In this document: positions 1 to 6,206 of the stretch, in pieces | How positions within the stretch are numbered: position 1 is the stretch's first letter | Layout: every line of letters starts with the position of its first letter | From: JBBSEZ01 sp038239195 | GTDB lineage: Bacteria; Planctomycetota; Planctomycetia; Gemmatales; Gemmataceae | Length of the DNA stretch: 15,214 bases | Assembly (NCBI GenBank): GCA_038239195.1 | Contig: JBBSEZ010000237.1 | Span: 1-15,214, forward strand | Direction of reading: 5' to 3' | Notes under the pieces: generated by a model | Seen by the model: the letters and a program-made list of their open reading frames with translations, nothing else | Told to the model about the DNA's origin: nothing | The model's database searches: none | Program-made: the position numbers and the translations under genes

Positions 1-196
1 CCGTTCGCGGCCGGGGCGGGGCCGGGGGAATTGGCGAGGGTGAAGGAGACCACGGGGGCAACCTCGAATGCGGGACAAGAAGGGGCGCCCGAAGGAGGAC
101 GATCCCCACCATCAAGCAGGCTACCCGCAGCGCGTACGTCGTGTAGAGAGCAAGTTGAACGACAAGCGCCACCCTCCTTCTCCAGTCATTGAGCAT

Positions 197-2431
197 CTAA
201 AGCGGGTCGCCGACGAGGACGAAGGCGACCCAATAGTAAGGCGCCGCGAAGGGGCGGTCGCCCGCGGGCAGCGGCGCTGGCTTGCCCTTGGCCTCCGGCA
301 GCGGCTCGTTGATCGTCCCGCGCAACTGCCCGCCCGCCAACCGCGCCGCCAGCCGCTCCGCCTCATTGCGCGGCAGCGTGCGCAGCCAGCGTTGGGCCTC
401 GGCCAGCGCCTCGGCGCGGCCCAGGGGCGCTTTCAGCCCCTTGCGTTTGCCCAGCAGGTTCTCGTAGAAGCGGACCATCAGGAGCGTGGTCGCCGCGTCG
501 TCCACCTTCCAGCGCGACAGCACCACGCAGCGTGCGCCTTTGGCCAGGAGGGCCTGGGCGAAGCCGAGCAGGCCGTTGCCGCGCAGCGTCGAGGCGGCGG
601 GCACCAGTCGTGCCAGCGATTCCACCTCCAGGCGCGTGCCCGGCAGGGGGGGTAGCGGTCGCCGCGCTGCGCCACGAGCTCCGTCTGCCGCCACTCGCGG
701 AGGGCCTGAGTCACGGGGCGGACGTCCACGATCGCACCGAGCCTGCCGCCGGCCAGGCGGACGGGCCCTTCCTTGCCGTCGCGCCAGAAGGTGGCGCGGG
801 CCGCGTCGTTGCTCGGGCGCAGGTCGGCCAGGGCGGCCAGACGCGTGCCGTCGTAGCTGAGGAGGACGTCGCCGGAGCGCAGCCCGGCGCGGGCGGCGGC
901 GCCGCCTGGGAAGACGGCCTTGAGGAGCAGGCCGTGGTCGGGCGGCTCGGGCCAGCTCAGCGTGGCGGGCGTGAAGGCCGGATCGCCCAGCGCAGCAGGG
1001 GCGAGGGGCCGACCTTGCGGTGCCGCCCCATCAGGCGCGCGAAGACGGTGCCGGAGGGCACGTAGCTAATGGTGTAGGCATCGGTCAGCGCCTCCACCGG
1101 CACGCGCGCCATGAGGCCAGTGGGAACCACCAGCAGCCTGCGGACGGCGGGCAGTTCGGGCGTGGCCTTCAGGTGGGGCGCCAAGGGCGCCAGCCTCTGC
1201 TTCGCCAGCGCCTCCAGCAACCGCGTGAGGTCGGCGGCCTTCGCCGGCGAGAGCAGCGCGGCATACGCCTGCCCCGCCAGGCGCGTATCGGCGTCGGCCC
1301 AGGCCCGGCGCGGCCCCGTCCCTGCCAATCGCTGCCGAGTGGGTTGGCCCTGCCGACGCACCACGCACGCCCAATGCTCGGTCCCGCGTCCAGCCACAGA
1401 ACGAGGGCGGCGTCGGCGGGGACTTGCTTCTGGATGCGTGCGAGCGGGAAGACCCGGGCAGCGGCGCGGTCGCCCGCGTCCTTGGCGAGGGCGGCCAGCA
1501 GGCGCCGGCGCTCCTCGTTCAGCAGGTCGCGGCGGGCCTTCTCGTCCTGGGATAGCTGCTCACGCGTGGCGAGGGGCAGGAGGAGCTCGTCCAGTTGCCG
1601 CAGCCGTGCCGGGCGGGCGTCGGGAGATTGCCCGCCCTCGGGTGAGGCGGGGACGAGGTCGTCGAGCAGCCCGCGAGCGAGGGCGGCCTCGGCGTGCTGC
1701 CAGGCCTCGCGCGCTTGGCCGAGGCGGGCCAGGCAGGCGGCCAGGCCCGCCCGCGGGGAGCGGATGCCCGCCCGGAAGCGGGAGCGGTCGAAGCCGGAGT
1801 CGGCGGAACTCAGCCGGGCCGCCTCGTGGCCGAGCAGGGCGGCCCGCCAGTGCTTGGCCGCTTCCGCGTGCTTGCCCTGAGAATGCAGGTTAGAGGCCAA
1901 GTTGCCGTGGCTGATGGCAGCGTCGGGGGGCTCCTCCCCCTCTACCTTGCGGAAGATCGCCAGCGCCTTCTGCAACAAGGGCTGGGCCTCGGCATACTTG
2001 CCCTGCGCGTCCAGCTCGTGCAGCGCCGCCCAGCGCTCCAGGTCGTCCACGTCGCCCGGCCCCGTGCCGGGGGCGACCGGGGGCGGATGCTCGTCGAGCG
2101 GCTGGGGAGCGCCCCGGCGGTAGCGGCGCGCCAGGTCGAGGAGGTGAAAGCGGACCTGCCGGCTGGCGAGAGAATAGAAGGCGCACGTGCCGATCGGAGT
2201 GACGTCGCGCAGCGCGGCGAGCAGGCGGAGCGTGGCCTCCTGAAGGACGTCGGCCGTCTGCTCCTGGGCGCGCACGACCGGGAAGCGGCGGAGCATCTGG
2301 CGCGCCAGCCGTTCCAGGCGCTGGCCGGCGCGGCGGACCAGTTCCTCGGCGGCGGAGCGGTCGCCCTCCCGCAGGCCGGCGAGCAAGCGGGCCAGGTGTT
2401 GGGTGTGGAGGCTCGAAGGCGATTCGCTCAT
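197..2431 (-). pseudogene. Disrupted ECF-sigma / TPR / PDZ / CHAT fusion gene
   Basis: Numbering from the ATG at 2431, residues 12-106 look like region 2 of a planctomycete ECF sigma factor (DVLQEATLRLL, FHLLDLARRYRRG). Sigma region 4 is missing. At about residue 138 the protein passes in frame into TPR-like helices (QGKYAEAQPLLQKALAIF, then QGKHAEAAKHW). The N-terminal half of a CHAT domain follows (HWACVVRRQGQ; LLVVPTGLMARVPVEAL; ISYVPSGTVFARLM). It is interrupted by a PDZ-like module at about 933-720 (GLLLKAVFPGG, ARAGLRSGDVLLSYDG) before the CHAT C-terminus (GFAQALLAKGARCVVLSRWKVDD, PYYWVAFVLVGDPL). Reading the whole requires three frame changes, near 1380, 991 and 646; each is explained by one lost base, the last in a run of seven G. 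The CHAT segment that normally carries the catalytic His and Cys is absent between VPAAST and LLGFAQALL. It is called a pseudogene because frameshifts and deletions coincide. Sequencing error could explain the shifts but not the missing segments. Family: planctomycete caspase-like CHAT proteins. Confidence 0.8.
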
Positions 2432-2534
2432 GGGCGACGGCTCGCAGCGGGCGCGGGAGGGGCGGCTCGATGAAGCGATTCTACAATGCCGCCCGCGCGA
2501 GTGGAAGCAACAACCGATCTCGGCCAACCCCGAG

Positions 2535-3785
2535 CTACTCGCCCTGCTTCTTCGACGGCGCTGACTTCTCGCGGGCGGCCCGCATCTTGTCCAGCGCCGC
2601 CAGCCCCGGCATCGGCACGCGCTTCGCCTCGACCGTGACGCCCGGGCGCACGCGCTGCAAGCCGTTGACGATTACCCACTCGCCCGCGCGCACGCCCTTG
2701 CCCGGCTCGGTCTCCGGCTCGAGCGCGCGCAGCCCGTCGCGCAGGCTGCCCAGCGTCACCGGGCGATATTCCACCTCGCTCTTGTCGTTGACCGCGTAGA
2801 GGAAGCGCTGCCCCTGATCGGTGCCCAGGGCCCGCTCGTCCACGAGCAGGGCGGGCCGGGCCTCGCCGATCGGCACGCGCACGCGCACGAACAACCCCTT
2901 GGTCAAGACGCGGTCGGGGTTGTCGAAGATGCCGCGCACCTGCAACGTCCCCGTGCCGGAGTCGAGGGCGTTCTCGACGAAGTCGATCTTGCCGGCGTGC
3001 CGGGGCTTGCCGCTCTCGTCGAAGAAGCCCTTCTCGATCTGGGTGGCCACGTAAACGTCGGGCCGCTGGGCGACGGGCTTGGCCTTGCCCTTGCGGATGA
3101 GGGCCTGGACGCGCAGCACAGTGCGCTCGTCGATGTCGAAGTAGGCGTAGACCTTGTCGATGCGCACGATGTTGGTGAGCAGGACGCTGTTGGACGGCGA
3201 GCCGTTGACGAGGTTGCCGGGCGTCAGCTTTTCGCGGCTGATCCGGCCGTCGATGGGCGCGGTGACCTTGGTGTAGCCGAGGTTCTTCTCGGCGACGGTG
3301 ACCTGGGCCTGGGCCTTGAGCAAGTCGGCCTCCGTCGAGGCCTGGTCGGCGACCACCTTGTCGAAGTCCTCCCGGCTCATGGCGCGATCGACGACGAGGC
3401 GGCGGCCCCGGGCGAGCTGAGAGTTGAGGTCCTTGAGCCGGGCCCTGCCGGTGGCGATGGCGGCCTGGGCCGTTTGCAGGTCGGCCTGATAGCTTTCGGG
3501 GTCGATCTCGAAAAGGAGCTGGCCCGCCTTCACCTCCGTCCCGGCCACGAAGTTCACCTTCTTCAGGTAGCCGGTCGCCAACGCGCGCACGTCTACCGAC
3601 TCCAGGGCGTCGATGCGCCCGGTGAAGTCCTCGTAGTCGATGTTGTCGCGAACCTCGACCTTGGCGACCTCCACCCGGGCCGGGGGGAGGGAGGTGGGGG
3701 CGGTTTGCTTGGCGGAGCAGCCCGCCAGCGCGCCCGCGACGAGGGAGGCCGAGCAGAGCAACAGCGCAAAGGAGCGAACGGTCAT
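2535..3785 (-). CDS. RND efflux periplasmic adaptor (membrane fusion) lipoprotein
   Basis: This is an AcrA/MexA-type adaptor of 416 residues, a normal length for the family. Such proteins link an inner-membrane RND pump to an outer-membrane channel in the periplasm. From the ATG at 3785 there is a hydrophobic signal ending in a lipobox (LAGC, Cys23), so it should be lipid-anchored. The first half of the lipoyl-like domain is seen at DVRALATGYLKKVNF with GQLLFEIDP. An alpha-helical hairpin follows (DLQTAQAAIATGRARLKDL to QVTVAEKNLGYTKVTAPIDG), then the beta-barrel (GNLVNGSPSNSVLLTNIV, YAYFDIDE) and a membrane-proximal domain (YAVNDKSEVEYRPVTLG, WVIVNGLQRVRPG). A GTG at 3794 is also possible, but GAGG eight bases before 3785 favours the ATG. 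The gene lies 45 bp downstream of the LRR gene on the same strand, so co-transcription is likely. No RND permease or outer-membrane factor is in the window. Substrate unknown. Confidence 0.93.
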   Translation of the reverse strand: MTVRSFALLLCSASLVAGALAGCSAKQTAPTSLPPARVEVAKVEVRDNIDYEDFTGRIDALESVDVRALATGYLKKVNFVAGTEVKAGQLLFEIDPESYQADLQTAQAAIATGRARLKDLNSQLARGRRLVVDRAMSREDFDKVVADQASTEADLLKAQAQVTVAEKNLGYTKVTAPIDGRISREKLTPGNLVNGSPSNSVLLTNIVRIDKVYAYFDIDERTVLRVQALIRKGKAKPVAQRPDVYVATQIEKGFFDESGKPRHAGKIDFVENALDSGTGTLQVRGIFDNPDRVLTKGLFVRVRVPIGEARPALLVDERALGTDQGQRFLYAVNDKSEVEYRPVTLGSLRDGLRALEPETEPGKGVRAGEWVIVNGLQRVRPGVTVEAKRVPMPGLAALDKMRAAREKSAPSKKQGE

Positions 3786-3830
3786 GGCACGCACCTCGGA
3801 AAGGGGGCCCGGGACAACAAGGGCCCGCCC

Positions 3831-5048
3831 TCACCCCGGCGAGCGCAGCACGGGGGCCCTGGTTTCGATCTGGCAGCGCGGAAGGGCCTTGCGAAGCGCG
3901 GCGATCCCCGCCTCGGTGGCCCCGGTGTTGGCGAGGAAGAGCTTCTTCAACTGCTTGAGCCTGGTTAGCTCCTTCAGCCCCTCGTCCGTCACCTTCTCTC
4001 CGGTGACGTACAGGCCTTCGAGCTCGGTCAACAGGGCCAGATGTACCAGCCCGGAGTCGCGCAGCCCGGGCCCGCCGACCCCGAACTGCTTGACCTGCTT
4101 GACCGACGCGAGCCGAGCAAGCCCTTCGTTCGAGACGGCGGTCGAGATGATCTCCAGGGTGCGGAGCTGCTTGCACCCCTGGAGGTAGTCGAGGGCGGTC
4201 TCGTCGATGCTGGTGCCGCCGAGGTAGAGGCGCGCGAGCTGGGGCAGGGCGGCGAGGTGCTTCAGCCCCGGCCCCCTGACGGCCGTGTTGCGCATTCCGA
4301 GCGCCTTGAGCTCCTTCAGCGGGGCGAGAGACGCAAGCCCGTCGTCGCTCACCTCCGTGCCGCTCATGCCGAGCTCTTCCAGTTTGGTGAGGGCCGCGAG
4401 AGACTTCAGCCCGGCGTTGGTCAGTTTGGTGTCGCCCACGTTCAGGTGGTGCAGTTGCTCGAGCGCGGCGAGGCGCTTGGCGCCGGCGTCGCCGACGTTC
4501 GTCTGGAGAAGGTCGAGGCGGCGCAGATGCTTCAGGGCGGCGAGATGCGCCAGCCCGGCGTTCTCGACGTTCGTCCCGCCGAGGTTGAGCTCCTGAAGCT
4601 TGGCGAGGGGCGCGAGCGCCTTCAGGTCGTCGTCGGCGGTGTTGGTGCGCCACAGCGAGAGGCGGCGGAGCGACGCGATCTTGCCGACCTCCTTGAAGGC
4701 GGCGGGCGTCAGCCGGGTGTGGTCGAGCTCGAGGTCTTCGAGGTGTTTCAGAGCGGAGAGGCGCGCCAGCCCAGTGCTGGTGACGCCCGTCCGCCACAGC
4801 GACAGGCGGCGGAGTTGTTTGAGCGCCACGAGCTGCTCGAGGGTGGCGTCGGTGACCTCGCGGCCACTGAGCTCGACGGAGACGACCGGCTTGCCGGTGG
4901 CCTTGTCGTCGCGCTGGAAGGTGCCGTCGAGCTTCTGCACGAGCTCGACGGCCTTGGTCTCGGCGGCCTCCGCGCGCGGGAGGGCGGGGGCGGCGAGGAA
5001 GAGCAGAAGCGGAAGGGAGAGGACCAGACGGGCGGCGATGGCGTTCAT
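3831..5048 (-). CDS. Secreted leucine-rich-repeat protein, 14 tandem 24-residue repeats
   Basis: This 405-residue protein starts at the ATG at 5048, giving MNAIAARLVLSLPLLLFLAA, a clear signal peptide that probably ends near AEA. AGGAG lies about 13 bases upstream. An in-frame start at 5141 would add 31 Arg/Pro-rich residues before the signal and is rejected. After a short N-terminal region the rest is an unbroken series of 14 repeats, each exactly 24 residues. The pattern is LxxLxLxxTxVxxxGLxxLxxLKx, for example LQELNLGGTNVENAGLAHLA. This is the GLxxL type common in planctomycete extracytoplasmic proteins, where it forms a solenoid for protein contacts. There is no transmembrane anchor or catalytic domain. 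The repeats end with a Cys-containing cap (LPRCQIETRAPV). It probably shares a transcript with the efflux adaptor downstream. The partner is unknown. Confidence 0.9.
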   Translation of the reverse strand: MNAIAARLVLSLPLLLFLAAPALPRAEAAETKAVELVQKLDGTFQRDDKATGKPVVSVELSGREVTDATLEQLVALKQLRRLSLWRTGVTSTGLARLSALKHLEDLELDHTRLTPAAFKEVGKIASLRRLSLWRTNTADDDLKALAPLAKLQELNLGGTNVENAGLAHLAALKHLRRLDLLQTNVGDAGAKRLAALEQLHHLNVGDTKLTNAGLKSLAALTKLEELGMSGTEVSDDGLASLAPLKELKALGMRNTAVRGPGLKHLAALPQLARLYLGGTSIDETALDYLQGCKQLRTLEIISTAVSNEGLARLASVKQVKQFGVGGPGLRDSGLVHLALLTELEGLYVTGEKVTDEGLKELTRLKQLKKLFLANTGATEAGIAALRKALPRCQIETRAPVLRSPG

Positions 5049-5493
5049 CCTCGGGCCCTCTCTCCTTCTAACGGGGCGTGTTGCGGGCGGGCGAGGCGCC
5101 CGTGGGGCAGAACGAGAGACCGGGACGGTTCGGACGGGCACGTCTGACCTTCGGTGCGCCCGAGGGCCGGGTCATTCTAGGGCGCTGCCGGGGGGCGAGC
5201 AAGCGGATCGCACGCGGGCCCGGCGCTGAAGATCGATCCATCGAGGACGGCCGCTTCGCGCCGCCTCGTCGCTCCCCGGTCGTCCCCTCGTTGCGACGGG
5301 ACCGCGCCCCGTGTCCCGGTAGCCGGTGAGGCCCTGGCCCGCTGCCTTTGCTGCGAAGCCGAGCGAAGCACCTCCCGCCCTTTTTCTCCTTTTTCCGTCA
5401 CGTTCGCCAACCCCTCCCGTAAGAGAGGCGTGAAGGGAACGAACGACAACGCAAACCCGAGCATCCTGCTCAATCCCCAACGGAGGACGTGAC
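5049..5493. other. Intergenic region between divergent LRR and PPC-like genes
   Basis: These 445 bases should hold the promoters of two divergent genes. I find no convincing -35/-10 pair on either strand. Two T5 tracts (5381-5385, 5390-5394) sit about 100 bases before the plus-strand gene, without a preceding stem, so they are not a terminator. A short CCTC/GAGG inverted repeat lies near 5416-5431. Open frames here on either strand show no start signal or family resemblance and look like products of high GC. Confidence 0.6.
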
Positions 5494-5862
5494 ATGAAGG
5501 CGATCTGCAAGCTGGTGGCGGCCCTGGCGATCGGCGTGGCGACCCTGGCCGGCCCCGGCGCCGCACAGGCCCGCCCCGTCGGCGGGACGGTCCAGAGGAT
5601 CGAGGTGGTGCCGGCCCGGGCCACCGACAGTTACACCGTCAACCTCGTCGCCGGGCAGGCCGTCATGGTCATGGCCATTGGCGACGGCGACACCGACCTC
5701 GACCTGTTCGTGTACGACGCGGACGGCGTGCTCGTCGGCTCCGACACCGACCTGACCGACACGTGCCTCGTCAGGTTCACCCCCCGCGCCGGCGGGGCCT
5801 ACACCATCAAGGTGAAGAACCTCGGCGCCGTCGGCAACCGCTACGCCCTGATCGTCAAGTGA
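5494..5862 (+). CDS. Small secreted PPC-like beta-sandwich protein
   Basis: The protein is 122 residues with a classic Sec signal (MKAICKLVAALAIGVATLAG) and probable cleavage after AQA at residue 26. The start is fixed by GGAGG seven bases upstream. The mature part resembles the bacterial pre-peptidase C-terminal (PPC) domain: an opening strand (DSYTVNLVAGQAVMVMAIG), an acidic loop (GDTDLDLFVYDADG) and a closing strand pair (PRAGGAYTIKVKNLG, YALIV). PPC domains are usually appended to secreted proteases and other exported enzymes. Here the domain stands alone, with no enzyme beside it, so it may be a free periplasmic or cell-surface protein. The Asp-rich loops could bind calcium, but that is inference. 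It appears monocistronic, with a strong terminator directly downstream. Confidence 0.87.
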   Translation: MKAICKLVAALAIGVATLAGPGAAQARPVGGTVQRIEVVPARATDSYTVNLVAGQAVMVMAIGDGDTDLDLFVYDADGVLVGSDTDLTDTCLVRFTPRAGGAYTIKVKNLGAVGNRYALIVK

Positions 5863-5876
5863 GTCGCCCCCGCCCC

Positions 5877-5916
5877 AGGCCCGACCGGCAAGCACGCCGG
5901 CCGGGCCTGTTTTCGT
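5877..5916 (+). terminator. Rho-independent terminator after the PPC-like gene
   Basis: A 13-base left arm (5877-5889) pairs with a right arm (5896-5908) at 12 of 13 positions across the six-base loop AAGCAC. The stem is almost all G/C and is followed by GTTTTCGTT. It begins 14 bases after the stop codon, where an intrinsic terminator is expected. Confidence 0.85.
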
Positions 5917-6206
5917 TGTCGCACCTCTTTCGGTGGGGGAACGAGGCACGCGAGCGCAGCGCCGGGGAAAGAGAACAGAAGCACGAGGGAGGGCCCCCGA
6001 CTGGCCACGCGCTCGTAGGGCCCCTCTCCTGCGCGAGCAGGGGCCCGTCGCGCCAATCGGCGGGGGCAAGGTAGGGCGCCGGCGATGGGCAAGCAAGGTG
6101 GCGAAGTCGTCCCCCGAGCTTATTCCTCCGTGGCCCTAAAGTTCGGCACAGGGAACGGTCGATAGAGGAGGAGGCTAATCCTTTTGCCCTGGGAGCACGG
6201 TTCGTT
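5917..6206. other. Intergenic region with one hairpin before the FHA gene
   Basis: No gene is supported here. An inverted repeat GGGCCCCT (6018-6025) / AGGGGCCC (6039-6046) has a 13-base loop and no T tract, so it is a plausible RNA hairpin of unknown role. A purine run GAGGAGGAGG near 6164-6173 lies about 35 bases before the FHA start, too far to act as its ribosome site. No clear promoter was found. Confidence 0.5.

Noticed and set aside
1..196. Possible partial minus-strand gene running off the left edge (reading EVAPVVSFTLANSPG near 25-72)
   Set aside because: A short open stretch only, with no start signal or family resemblance.
2428..4797. A 789-residue minus frame across the adaptor and LRR genes
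   Set aside because: It overlaps two recognisable genes on the same strand in a different frame and is rich in Arg/Ala/Gly/Pro only.
5381..5394. T tracts as a terminator
   Set aside because: No stem precedes them on the plus strand, and they lie far from any upstream gene end in that orientation.
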